Below, one piece after another: positions 39,636-49,800 of a stretch of DNA of 55,105 nucleotides (positions are counted from its first letter, which is position 1; every line of letters begins with the position of its first letter). A model generated the notes under the pieces. The model was not told where the DNA came from. It saw nothing but the letters and a program-made list of their open reading frames with translations, and did not search any database. Origin of the DNA: Stentor coeruleus. Taxonomy: Eukaryota > Ciliophora > Heterotrichea > Heterotrichida > Stentoridae. Location: the NCBI GenBank assembly GCA_001970955.1, contig MPUH01000428.1, positions 1 through 55,105 of the forward strand. The letters are read 5' to 3'. Position numbers and translations under genes: made by a program.

Positions 39636-42620
39636 ATGAATTACATAAAAGGCGGTACATCTGAAAACAAGCTAACAAGTAAATTCAAACCCCCATTCTC
39701 AAATCAACCATCTAACTTTCGTCCAGGGAAACTAATGTCACTTATGTGTAATCCTATGAACCAGATTCTTAAGAAAAACAATGATTTTTCAAAACCTGCA
39801 AATCTTTTGGATTTCCCAATAGAAAATACTCCTGATATAAAATTAAACCCAAAAGAAGACAATCAAATATCAGATAATGAAAAAACACTATGGAAAAATC
39901 ATGAAGATAAAGATTCTTTATATAAAAATAATACTGATGAAGTAAGGGGAAATGAAGATAAAGAGCAGAAAGGATTTAAAAATATAGAGGATGGGACGAA
40001 AAATGCTTTACATAAGTCTTTTAAGCCACCTTTTTCGAAGATATGCAATGAAGTGCATGAGAAAAAGGGCTTGCAAGATGCGCTGAAGCCTGCAATCCCA
40101 ATAATTAAAAGCGAAAATTTAGAAAAAAATAACTTGAATACGCTAAAAGACCCAAACCCAAATGAAAACACTGATTTGCCAAACAATTTAGTATGCTTTG
40201 ATAAAGATAATACCATATCTACATCTTGCAAATTGCCTAACCCCCCAAATAGCAACAATTTTCAAAGCTCAGACCTACAACTTCCTATAAAAAATCAAGA
40301 AAACAAGCCTAATGAAACCACAACAGTTATAGAAAAATCTGAACATCAGCATGATGAAAACAAACTTCCTATACCACCATTAGTTCCAAAAAAAAAACTT
40401 ACTTCATTTGTCTTCCATCCACTAAACCCCAACATAAAAACCAATCCCCCTGCCCAAACTGAAGACAAAACTTTAAACGAGATTTATTACGAAGTTATTT
40501 ACTCACATAAACATAAGAAAAAAGGTAAATCAGAAGATGGAGTTCTAGTCTTAAGCTTGAAAAAAATGCTGTTAATAGACACAACTGGTAAGCAGATATC
40601 TGAAACTCCTAATAATCTTAGGGCAAAATGTTTTCGAGATGGCGAGGAAATCGATATTGGGACTCGAAAAGTTATTGTTCAAAAGAAAATCCCAAGACTT
40701 GAATACATATCCGGAAGATGTTTCATAGCTCAAACAGTTCAACCTGTAGAAATCCCCAAAGTCTATAAACCTATAGTAAAAGAAGTGATAGTTCCTGATG
40801 GAGCTTTTGTTATAGACGAAGAACAAAAAGTATATGTCGAACCTTTTCTAGCAGAAAAACTCAGACCACATCAAAAAGAAGGTGTTCAATTCATGTATGA
40901 CTGTATTGCCGGTAAACGTAAAGAAGGATATTTCGGCTGCATATTAGCAGATTCTATGGGATTAGGTAAAACCTTACAAGCAATAACTTTATTATATACC
41001 ATTTTACGTAAAGATGCAACTTACCCAACTTTTGCTAGTAAAGGTATTATAGTCTCACCAGCCACATTAGTTGATAACTGGAGAGATGAAGTTTTAAAAT
41101 GGTTAGGCCCTTATAAAATGTCTCCAATTGTATGCTCAGGTTCAGGTAAACAAAAAAAGAATCTTTTAACTATATTTGAAAGTGGTCCTTCACCTTTGCT
41201 TATAATCAGTTATGAATCATTTGTCAAGTATTCAAAAACTATGAAAAATATTTGTAATGTTATAATATGTGATGAAGGGCACTTATTAAAAAACTGTGTG
41301 ACTCAAAAAAATTGTGCTATTAGTATGATGAACTGTAAAAGACGTATACTCCTTACTGGGACACCTTTGCAGAATTATTTATCTGAGTTTTATGCTTGTG
41401 TAACTTTAGTCAATCCTGGGATTTTAGGTGACCCGACTACGTTTAATAGATTATATGCGGACCCAATACTTAGAGCTCAAGAACCCAATGCGAATAATAC
41501 AATTAGAGACTTGGCTTGGGGTAGATCTGAAGAATTATGGAGAGTCACTGCGCAGTTTATATTAAGGCGTACAGGGTCGATACTTGAGTCAGTCCTCCCT
41601 CCACGTAATGAGTTTTTGGTTTTCTGTAAATGTTTACCTTTGCAAAGAGATGTTTACTCTGCACTTCTGTCTTCTAGGCTTTTTTCCTTAGCACTTGAAG
41701 GGGGAAGTGCAGCAAATGCTTTAGCTTTGACGTCGATTCTAAGAAAACTTGTCAATCATCCTGATTTAGTGTATTTAAGCAAGTATAGCAATCCTGAAAT
41801 AGAAGCTTCAGTTAAAAAAACCCTTAAGTTTTTCCCTGCAGATTATATAAAAGATGTTGATCGGACCAAACACTCAACTAAACTCAAGTTTTTTGACATA
41901 ATCATGACCCAGTGTATTGAAAAAAATGAAAAACTTGTTGTTGTGTCTTGCTATACAAAAACCTTAGACCTTATAGAGCAACATTGTCGATATAAAGAAT
42001 ATGGGTTTTTACGTTTGGATGGGTCAACACTTACCAAAAACAGAATGCAACTGGTCACATCTTTTAACAACTCCCCAAACCCATTAGCTTTTCTTCTAAG
42101 CACTAAAGCTGGTGGCTGTGGGCTAAATCTTATTGGGGCAAATCGGCTTATTTTATATGACCCAGACTGGAATCCTAGTAGTGACAAGCAAGCTATGGGC
42201 CGTATATGGCGTGACGGGCAAAAGAAGTCTGTGTTTATTTATAGGCTTTTTTTAAGTGGGACTATTGAGGAAAAAATTTACCAGAGACAAACTGCAAAAG
42301 AGAATTTATCGTCAACAGTTGTTGATGCTAAAAAAGCTGTGAGTAAATTCTCGAAAGAAGATTTGAAGGAAATTTTTAGCTTGACGAACTTTTGCACTAG
42401 TATAGAAAATGGGGATTGCTCAACTGAGGAAGAATCATTGTTAGGACTTATGAAGGATTTTATTGATTTACATAAAAAAGTTAAAGCAGACTGGGAGACT
42501 GTTAAGATGGAGAAACTTGATTTTACTGAAGCACAACAAGAAAATGTTGAAACTGAAAAATGTATTGAGTTGACAAAAAGCTCAGCGAAGAAGAAAAGTC
42601 AAAAGGAAAAAAATAATTAA
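39636..42620 (+). CDS. RAD54B: RAD54B-like SNF2 family DNA translocase
   Basis: A 994-residue Swi2/Snf2 ATPase. The first 270 residues are Asn/Lys/Pro-rich and disordered, with repeated short motifs (KPPFS). At 280-370 is the RAD54B-specific N-terminal domain (YYEVIYSHKHKKKGKS, VLVLSLKKMLLID, YISGRCF). The motor follows: LRPHQKEGVQFMYDC, Walker A DSMGLGKT (about 439-446; most relatives have DEMGLGKT), VSPATLVDNWRDE, the DEGH box (about 546), LTGTPLQN, FILRRT, then the C-terminal lobe with AGGCGLNLIGANR and QAMGRIWRDGQ. It remodels Rad51-DNA filaments and promotes strand exchange in homologous recombination. All helicase motifs are intact. The N-terminal domain separates it from RAD54. Confidence 0.88.
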   Translation: MNYIKGGTSENKLTSKFKPPFSNQPSNFRPGKLMSLMCNPMNQILKKNNDFSKPANLLDFPIENTPDIKLNPKEDNQISDNEKTLWKNHEDKDSLYKNNTDEVRGNEDKEQKGFKNIEDGTKNALHKSFKPPFSKICNEVHEKKGLQDALKPAIPIIKSENLEKNNLNTLKDPNPNENTDLPNNLVCFDKDNTISTSCKLPNPPNSNNFQSSDLQLPIKNQENKPNETTTVIEKSEHQHDENKLPIPPLVPKKKLTSFVFHPLNPNIKTNPPAQTEDKTLNEIYYEVIYSHKHKKKGKSEDGVLVLSLKKMLLIDTTGKQISETPNNLRAKCFRDGEEIDIGTRKVIVQKKIPRLEYISGRCFIAQTVQPVEIPKVYKPIVKEVIVPDGAFVIDEEQKVYVEPFLAEKLRPHQKEGVQFMYDCIAGKRKEGYFGCILADSMGLGKTLQAITLLYTILRKDATYPTFASKGIIVSPATLVDNWRDEVLKWLGPYKMSPIVCSGSGKQKKNLLTIFESGPSPLLIISYESFVKYSKTMKNICNVIICDEGHLLKNCVTQKNCAISMMNCKRRILLTGTPLQNYLSEFYACVTLVNPGILGDPTTFNRLYADPILRAQEPNANNTIRDLAWGRSEELWRVTAQFILRRTGSILESVLPPRNEFLVFCKCLPLQRDVYSALLSSRLFSLALEGGSAANALALTSILRKLVNHPDLVYLSKYSNPEIEASVKKTLKFFPADYIKDVDRTKHSTKLKFFDIIMTQCIEKNEKLVVVSCYTKTLDLIEQHCRYKEYGFLRLDGSTLTKNRMQLVTSFNNSPNPLAFLLSTKAGGCGLNLIGANRLILYDPDWNPSSDKQAMGRIWRDGQKKSVFIYRLFLSGTIEEKIYQRQTAKENLSSTVVDAKKAVSKFSKEDLKEIFSLTNFCTSIENGDCSTEEESLLGLMKDFIDLHKKVKADWETVKMEKLDFTEAQQENVETEKCIELTKSSAKKKSQKEKNN

Positions 42621-43287
42621 TAATGATATCTTATGAATTATATATAGAAAATATTAATATATTATGAATTATATATGAAATATAGGAGTAAATAATAAAA
42701 CGGGAAATATTGAGTTTGGAATTTATTAGTAAAATATACTATTAACCTATTGTGTGTGCATATTTATACACCCATTCTCTAGCTATTGCAACATAAGCCT
42801 CATAATTTTCTATGATTTATCTTGAAATTTTATTACAAGTTCATATCCATAATCAGTACAAATCATAAAAGTTAATATCAACTCAATAATTATCTAACAT
42901 TTTTCATTGGGCTCCACACATTTTCAAGCATAACCTTACAAACCTCCCAATTAACCCTAAAACACTAGGATGATAAATCTTAGTGACAAAACAACATTAT
43001 GAGCTTTAAAATAATAATTATTTGGCATAGAAACCACAACTCAGACCTACCATTTTCATAAGGATTATCAACTGTGCCTAAAACAAAAATTTTCCATCTG
43101 ATAATATCATTATCAATAAAACTTTACATTTTCAAAGATTTCTGCTTAAAATTAATAAATCCATTTCTAAGTCTATTTGCATACTATAATCTAATCAATT
43201 AATATCATAACATAAAAACATCATCTTATATCAAAAAACCTACAAACTCTAGAAAATATAAACTTCTTTTATTATATAAAAGATAGA
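42621..43287. other. Intergenic between convergent genes
   Basis: About 670 nt, AT-rich. Nothing recognised beyond a short ATTATATA direct repeat near 42640-42680. Confidence 0.5.
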
Positions 43288-44100
43288 CTATAAAGCATAA
43301 GGGTTACCTTTCAATATATTGTCAATATCAGTGACAATCCAAGGGTTATCATAAAACTGGTTTTTCTGTTTTTTCAATTCCTCAAAAATCTTGTCAAAAT
43401 TCCCAATACCAATAGCATCTTTTTGCATACCCAGTTTTACAGGTTCTGATTCAAACCTTAATGTATGGATTTCCTTATTCATATTCCCATCATAAACTTG
43501 ATCTTTACCATCTTTTTCAAGAGTTAAAACTGGTTCAGTATTATATATCGCGTCTACAGCCAAGACTAAATTAGCTGGAGCTCTAGGCAAGATATACATA
43601 TACGCATAATCCATACAAGAGTTTAAAATATTCTCATCAATGTTGACAGTATCTTTTTTTAGTTGTTTTTTTAAGAAATCTAAAGGGATAAATTTTTTGA
43701 ACTCTTCAACAGATTTGATCATATAATAATCATTTTTATTTAGGTTTTGGGTACGATCAACATATACTCCTAAGGTTAATTGCATATTGGCTAAAGAAAG
43801 ACTTGGCGAAGTTTCTGAGATTTTGATGAACTTATAGCCTTGGGATGATAATGAGGTAAAAGAATTAGAAACATGCTTGAAAAGACGAGGTTCTAAGCAT
43901 TGGGATAAGAGGTCTATGTCTTGGCTTTGGTATGAGTCGACTATTGAGTTGAATGCGTAAAGGAAACCTTCAGATAAACGATTTTTGAGCTCGTTTTGCA
44001 TGCTCTCAGAGGAAATGTTACGGATGGAGATTGATGGGGTAGTCTGTTTGAAGAGCCAAGGCGCATTTATTGCTAAGGTTCTTTTCAGGGCTAAGAACAT
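43288..44100 (-). CDS. Mitochondrial Tim44-like domain protein (Tim44/mL45 family)
   Basis: A 270-residue protein from ATG 44100. The N-terminus (MFLALKRTLAINAPWLFKQ) is basic and amphipathic, as in a mitochondrial presequence. The body has the Tim44-like pattern: a helix (GFLYAFNSIVDSYQSQDIDLLSQCLEPRLFKH), then strands (YKFIKISETSPSLSLANMQLTLGVYVDR) and a late strand (EIHTLRFESEPVK). Tim44 couples the TIM23 channel to mtHsp70; mL45 and Mba1 anchor the mitoribosome to the inner membrane. Lack of the N-terminal Tim44 helices makes mL45/Mba1-like more likely. Which one it is cannot be settled here. Confidence 0.55.
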   Translation of the reverse strand: MFLALKRTLAINAPWLFKQTTPSISIRNISSESMQNELKNRLSEGFLYAFNSIVDSYQSQDIDLLSQCLEPRLFKHVSNSFTSLSSQGYKFIKISETSPSLSLANMQLTLGVYVDRTQNLNKNDYYMIKSVEEFKKFIPLDFLKKQLKKDTVNIDENILNSCMDYAYMYILPRAPANLVLAVDAIYNTEPVLTLEKDGKDQVYDGNMNKEIHTLRFESEPVKLGMQKDAIGIGNFDKIFEELKKQKNQFYDNPWIVTDIDNILKGNPYAL

Positions 44101-44438
44101 ATTGTAAATCACTCCATATTAATGGATTTACCTTACATAAAGCTTAGATTTTGATATAACCCCTGCAAGTTAGAATGTAAAGAGTTTTATATATAAATCT
44201 TTGATATCACAAACGTAATCTTCATCCTAATATCAGCCTATAAAATCATGAATTGCTATTTCTTCAACTAAAACAGTAAAAAAAAATTGTATATAAAATT
44301 CCAATAAAAAATACTAAAAATTTCATAGTCCCTTCAAAGCCATCTTCATCCTAATATCAGCCTATAAAATCATGAATTGCTATTTCTTCAACTAAAACAG
44401 TTGATTTATAATTAGCTGAATAAGGCTTTTTATTAATA
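44101..44438. other. Short divergent intergenic region containing a 60-bp repeat
   Basis: 338 nt between the Tim44-like and PKA-like starts. Over a third of it is two copies of one 60-bp sequence (listed separately), one near each gene start. Confidence 0.6.
44218..44401. repeat. 60-bp perfect direct repeat, copies 64 nt apart
   Basis: Positions 44218-44277 and 44342-44401 are identical; 44278-44341 separates them. There is no N. The second copy ends 37 nt before the PKA-like ATG. Confidence 0.9.
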
Positions 44439-45407
44439 ATGGCTAAAAAGCTCCAGCTCTCAGAGCTAGAAATCCTCCAAACCCTTGGAACTGGTATTAT
44501 CTAAATAGGTTCCTTCGGTCGTGTTCGTTTATCTAGAATCAAACAAACTGGGGCATATGTCGCTTTGAAAATCTTAAAAAAAGCTGAAATCCTCAAATTG
44601 AAACAAGTTGATCATGTCATATCCGAGTTCTCAATTCTCAGAACAATAAACCATCCATTCCTCGTCAACCTTCTTGGCTATACCCAAGATGAGCGTTACC
44701 TTTATTTTGCCCTTGAATTCGTCCAAGGTGGCGAACTTTTTACATATCTTCGAACTGTTGGGAAATTAGATGCAAACCATGCAAGACTTTATTCAGGTCA
44801 AATCGTTGTAATGTTTGAATACATGCATTCATTAAACATTGTTTATAGAGATTTGAAACCTGAAAATCTGCTTATTTGTTCTGATGGGTACTTGAAACTA
44901 ACAGATTTTGGGTTTGCTAAAGTAATTGAAGGAAGGACTTACACATTGTGTGGAACCCCAGAATACCTTGCTCCTGAGATATTATTGAATAAAGGTCATG
45001 GAAAAGCAGTAGACTGGTGGACACTAGGGATTATATTATATGAAATGAATGCTGGGATTGATCCTTTTAGTGATGAAGACCCTATGGCTATATACCAGAA
45101 AATTCTTAAAGGGAAAGTCAAATTCCCAAGGAGTTTCGATGCGAATGCGAAAAGTTTAGTTAAACATTTATTGGTAGCTGATCTGACTAAAAGGTTTGGG
45201 AATATGAAAAATGGGGTCAATGATATTAAAAATCATAGGCTTTTTGCAGGATTTGATTGGGTTGGACTTGTTCATAAAACTGTGAGGATGCCTTATTTGC
45301 CAACAATTAGGTCACCAAATGATAGTTCGAACTTTTCTAGGTATCCTGATTCTACTACACTTAGTCCACCTGTTAAGAGAAGTGATGATCCTTTCTTAGA
45401 CTGGTAA
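44439..45407 (+). CDS. PKA-like AGC protein kinase (one 15-nt intron)
   Basis: Exons 44439-44493 and 44509-45407 give 317 residues. The intron falls inside the Gly-rich loop, restoring LGTGSFGRVR. Other motifs: VALKIL (Lys about 39), YRDLKPEN (131-138; HRD replaced by YRD, as in PKA), DFG (151-153), activation segment TYTLCGTPEYLAPE with the phospho-Thr at about 164, VDWWTLGIILYEM and the conserved Arg of TKRFG. This matches cAMP-dependent kinase catalytic subunits. The AGC tail is short and ends in DPFLDW, so the hydrophobic motif is F-x-x-W rather than the terminal F-x-x-F of PKA. The N-terminal A-helix is reduced to about 15 residues. Confidence 0.9.
44494..44508 (+). other. 15-nt spliceosomal intron in the kinase Gly-rich loop
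   Basis: Sequence gtattatctaaatag, with GT, A at position 3, TA at 9-10 and TAG at the end. It contains TAA and TAG in frame with the first exon. Its removal recreates the GTGSFG loop exactly. Confidence 0.95.
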
Positions 45408-45483
45408 TTTTTATGATTAATAAGCTTAGAAAATTAAGTTTTGGTTTTGAGGCTAGATTTTTATAGAAAAAGATTGAGATAGA

Positions 45484-46710
45484 CTAATGCTTTTTTTTAT
45501 AGGAAAGCTTTGAATGAGATTTTTTGAGGCTTGGGTTTTTAGGGCTTATGCTTTTTTCTTTCATTAATTTTTTCTCTTCTTCGGTCCAGTCGAGTTTACG
45601 TGAAGCTTCGCCAATCGACCAAGTCAATCCACAATTATTTTCAACTTCATGATCATATGTTCCAGGCCCAGGAACAGTTTTAATATACTTATCTTTCAAA
45701 TCTGAATGTCTGCTTTTAAATGTAATATTACCTTTGGCTAACGTACTTTCACTTTCATAGGTCCCAGGTCCTGGATATGTATTTTTAACTTTACTAACTT
45801 CTCTTTTTTCTGTTCCAAACTTTAAACACGGAGCAATTAAATTGCCTTCAACTTTATATACAGGTCCTGGACTTATAGTCTCACATTTAAAAAGTTCATT
45901 TTTTGAGTGCCCAAAAAGAAAGCTTGGCACATGGTTTAAAGGTTTAGGACTATAAGCTCCAGGTCCAGGGCCCAAGCTCTCATTAGACCTAGGAATTTTA
46001 TAGTATATCGAGATTTTAGGCCCATCTCCAATAGTACTTGGCAAATCATAACTTTCATGGCATTCAACCGTTTTCCCTATTTCTCCACGTTTAGCTCTAC
46101 CAAAAGACGCACAACTTAAAGGTCGGGCTTTTATATTATATGCCCCAGGTCCAGGCATGTTGTTATTTTTGATTTCAGGCCTTTTAGAAACTCCAATCAT
46201 AACAGAAGACTTGGATCTTACAAATTCTGGATTATAGGCTCCAGGTCCAGGGATGATTTTTTGCATTTTATTCTCTGGTTTCTTAATCTTACCAGACATA
46301 GTAAAGCTTTTTTTGCTTAGAGTGCTTTTTAAATCATAAGACCCTGGGCCTAGCTCATTATCTTTAACTTTAGGTTTCTTGTATGGTTGGGCGAATTTCC
46401 AAGGAGTACCCATGTATTCATGTGCTATTGTATAACTTCCTGGACCTGGTAAATTGCTTTTTATGTTATCAGGGGGGATATTCTCACGTTTAGATAAGCC
46501 AATTGCATAGCCTGGGATTTTATTTTCTGGTATACTATAATGCCCAGGACCTGGCACAGCACTTTGCGACCTGTTTTTACATGGTATTTTCCCTTTAATT
46601 GTTATCGAAGGACCTTCACAGATTGTTGAAGGTATCGTATAAGCTCCTGGCCCAGGGACATTTGTGATCTTAAAAAACCCACACCTACCGCTTGGTTCTA
46701 TTTTTTTCAT
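45484..46710 (-). CDS. SHIPPO/STPGR-repeat protein (CIMAP/ODF3-like)
   Basis: A 408-residue protein with about ten Pro-Gly-rich repeats, mostly PGPGAY/T/H/S followed by a SxxxxGPS-type stretch: VPGPGAYTIPST, VPGPGHYSIPEN, LPGPGSYTIAHE, LGPGSYDLKST, IPGPGAYNPEF, MPGPGAYNIKA, GPGPGAYSPKP, YPGPGTYESEST and VPGPGTYDHEVE. A basic tail (KKSHSKLSYKKKH) ends it. STPGR proteins (ODF3/CIMAP and others) bind microtubule walls in sperm tails and cilia. One copy is degenerate (CHESYDLPST). Its start is 110 nt from the divergent USP-like gene, so the two may share a promoter region. Confidence 0.85.
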   Translation of the reverse strand: MKKIEPSGRCGFFKITNVPGPGAYTIPSTICEGPSITIKGKIPCKNRSQSAVPGPGHYSIPENKIPGYAIGLSKRENIPPDNIKSNLPGPGSYTIAHEYMGTPWKFAQPYKKPKVKDNELGPGSYDLKSTLSKKSFTMSGKIKKPENKMQKIIPGPGAYNPEFVRSKSSVMIGVSKRPEIKNNNMPGPGAYNIKARPLSCASFGRAKRGEIGKTVECHESYDLPSTIGDGPKISIYYKIPRSNESLGPGPGAYSPKPLNHVPSFLFGHSKNELFKCETISPGPVYKVEGNLIAPCLKFGTEKREVSKVKNTYPGPGTYESESTLAKGNITFKSRHSDLKDKYIKTVPGPGTYDHEVENNCGLTWSIGEASRKLDWTEEEKKLMKEKSISPKNPSLKKSHSKLSYKKKH

Positions 46711-46820
46711 TATCTTATAATACCAAAAAAAAATCCTATATACAAACTTAGCTTATCATAACAAAGGACTTGGTCTGCACTGAGCGGACAATAAATCTTA
46801 GCTAATATTAATACTAATAA

Positions 46821-49800
46821 ATGTTGTATCAAAGCTTAAAATTTCAAGATATAACATTTGATAGCCAGGTTCAAGAAAAAGACTCATTCCTTGCTGTAAC
46901 TATAAAAGTTTTATTGTTAAGCGAAAAGTTTATCAAAAGTATTTTGACTGAAGATAATATTTGTAGACACCCAGGTAATGACTGCATAATGAGTTGTTTG
47001 TATACAGCTTTATACCAAGGGTTGAAAAGAGAGCCAATAAGTTTAGGACCATTAAGAAAAGCACTGGCAATAACATATAAGGAAAGTGAAAAATATGCGA
47101 TTGATGATTTAAATGTAGATATTACTGATTCTATGATGAGCTTGATGACTGCCGTTCATGTTAAAGCTTTGGCGATGCCTTGCAATACTATTGATGAAGA
47201 GATTATTAATAGTTCTTGTGGGGAAAAATGTAGTTTTCATAGTAACTTTTACTTGGGAGTTGAGGAAAATCAAATATGTGAATGTGGGAATGAGAGTGTT
47301 TATATGTGGGAATATATGAGTATGTTTCAATTTTTTAATGCTTCTGAAATTTTTGAAGATGTTGAGCAGGATAAAAGCAAGGTGTTGATTAAAGTGCCAG
47401 AGTTTGTTATTAAGAGGGATAAGTTTATAGGAAATGCTTTGAGACTTAAAAATAAAATAGGGTTATACTTGAAGGAAAAACTTACAAATGCTGAGGGAAA
47501 TAGTTGTTCAAATGAAGACTGTGAAATTCAAAATACAAAAATTGGATTTAAATTAGTAATATGCCCTGAAAATTTTATTATAAACTTGATATGGGAAAAT
47601 AGTGATCAGAAGTATTTATTTGTCATTCAAGCAATTGCGGCTATAAACTCCACACTCATGCTAAATGAGATATATGGGAAAGGTCCTGAAACTCGATACA
47701 ATTTGACAGGGATTGTCTTCCAGAAAAAAAGCTTATATGAATATGCTCATAGAAATGGAGATGTATGGAATTTCACTGGTATTCATGAAAATGCTGGCTG
47801 GTTTGAGCTTTTAAAAGAAGTAACATTGTTAAGATATATACCTGTATGTCTTATATATGGTAAAGCTGATATTAAGAAACCTTATGATTTTAAAATCAAG
47901 GATTATAAATTGACTTATATAGAAAAACTTGCTTGTCAATGTGAAGAATATGAAGCCAATTATGGTCTTACTATATTTAATAATGAACAGATAATTACTG
48001 GGCTGATATCTAAACCAAAAAAGAAGTTTTGGAATTATAAACAGGAAAATTTACAAGAAGCTGAAAAAAAATTTTTAGAAAATACCACAAAAAATCGAGA
48101 AGAACAAAAATTAGGTAATGATAAGATTGTATTGTTAGAAAAAAATAATGAAAAGATAGGAAGTAATAAGGGCATTTTAACTAAAGAAACTTTATATAAA
48201 GCTAAGGAAAATAATAGTGAAATAACTTGGAAATGTATTTGTGGAGATGAAAACAATGAATCTTGGGAAATTTGTAAATCATGCTATAAACTTAAACCTG
48301 GTGTTAAAGGTTGGGTTTGTAAAGGTTGCAAAGTTATAAATATCCCAGATTCATTTATGTGTAAAATATGTGGGTATAAGGATGAACATTTTGGGAATAA
48401 AATTTTAAAAGAAAAAGAGGAAATAGATGATATCTACAAAACAAAAGATAATCTTAAAGGAAAAGCTATAAATTTTGAAAAGAAAATCGATAAGGGAAGG
48501 CTCGAGAGAGAGCAAAAGGAGAGAGAAAATGCTGAAATTGAAAGAAAGAGGCTTGAGAGAGAGCAAAAGGAGAGAGAAAATGCTGAAATTGAAAGAAAGA
48601 GGCTTGAGAGAGAGCAAAAGGAGAGAGAAAATGCTGAAANAAAAGAGGCTAGAAAGAGAGCAAAAGGCGAGAGAAAATGCTGAAATTGAAAGAAGAAGGC
48701 TCGAGAGAGAGCAAAAGGAAAGAGAAAATGCTGAAATTGAAAGAAAGAGGCTTGAGAGAGAGCAAAAGGAGAGAGAAAATGCTGAAATTGAAAGAAAGAA
48801 GCTAGAAAGAGAGCAAAAGGAGAGAGAAAATGCTGAAATTGAAAGAAGGCTCGAGAGAGAGCAAAAGAAGAGAGAAAATGATGAAATTGAAAGAAAGAGG
48901 CTCGAGAAATGGCAAAAGAGAAGAGAAAATATTGAAATTGACATAAATCGTTTAGAAATTGAAAAAAAAGAGATAGAAAATGCTGAATATGAAAGAAAAA
49001 AGCCAGAATTAGAAAAATTTAGACCATACAAAAATGAAAGAGAAAATGCTGAAAACGAAAGAAGAAGGCCAGAGAAACAACAAGATGAAAATCAAATAAA
49101 ACCATCTGAAAGAAAAAGTTTAGAATACGAACAAAAACTAAGAAATCAAAGAAACTCAAGTGATATTTCTCAAAAAAGTCCATCTAACTTCACAAGCCAA
49201 GCATCACCTCTAAATAGAAAAGAAATTATTAAAATTTGGGACTGTGAATGTGGATCCTCAAATGCTGGTGAATGGGAAGTATGCCAAAAATGTGAAAGAA
49301 TAAAGCCTGGACTGAAAGGTTGGCTATGTAGGCTATGTAAAGTTAGAAACCCATCAGAAAGAAAAATCAGATGTATTGGATGCAATAATTATAGAGATAG
49401 TGATACTGCACAAGGTCAAGACTATTGGAGCTGCAGGAAATGTAAAACAGCAAATTCAGTTCTTATAAGCATATGTGAAGAATGCGATACACCAAATGAA
49501 AGCTTTGAGAAGCCGAAAATTGATATTAAATATGATGATTTGAAATCAAGAATGTGGACTTGTAAAAAGTGTAATTCCTCAAATTCAATACTTGATGATA
49601 ATTGTATGAAATGCAAATATCCGAATTCCTTATTAACTCCTAAAAGAGAACAAAAAATTGAGCGAGAGTATCAAGAAGAAAATGGATGGAAATGTGCTTG
49701 CGGAAAAATAAATTTTAGCGAATCGCGTCTATGCTTGAAATGCTTCAAATATAAAAAAGAATCTTTTGAAAGTGAAAATGTAGAAGTTACTAGAGAAAAA

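Noticed and set aside
48405..49031. 208-codon minus-strand frame rich in SISAFSLSFCSLSS repeats
   Set aside because: It is the reverse complement of the 51-bp coiled-coil repeats and has no independent support.
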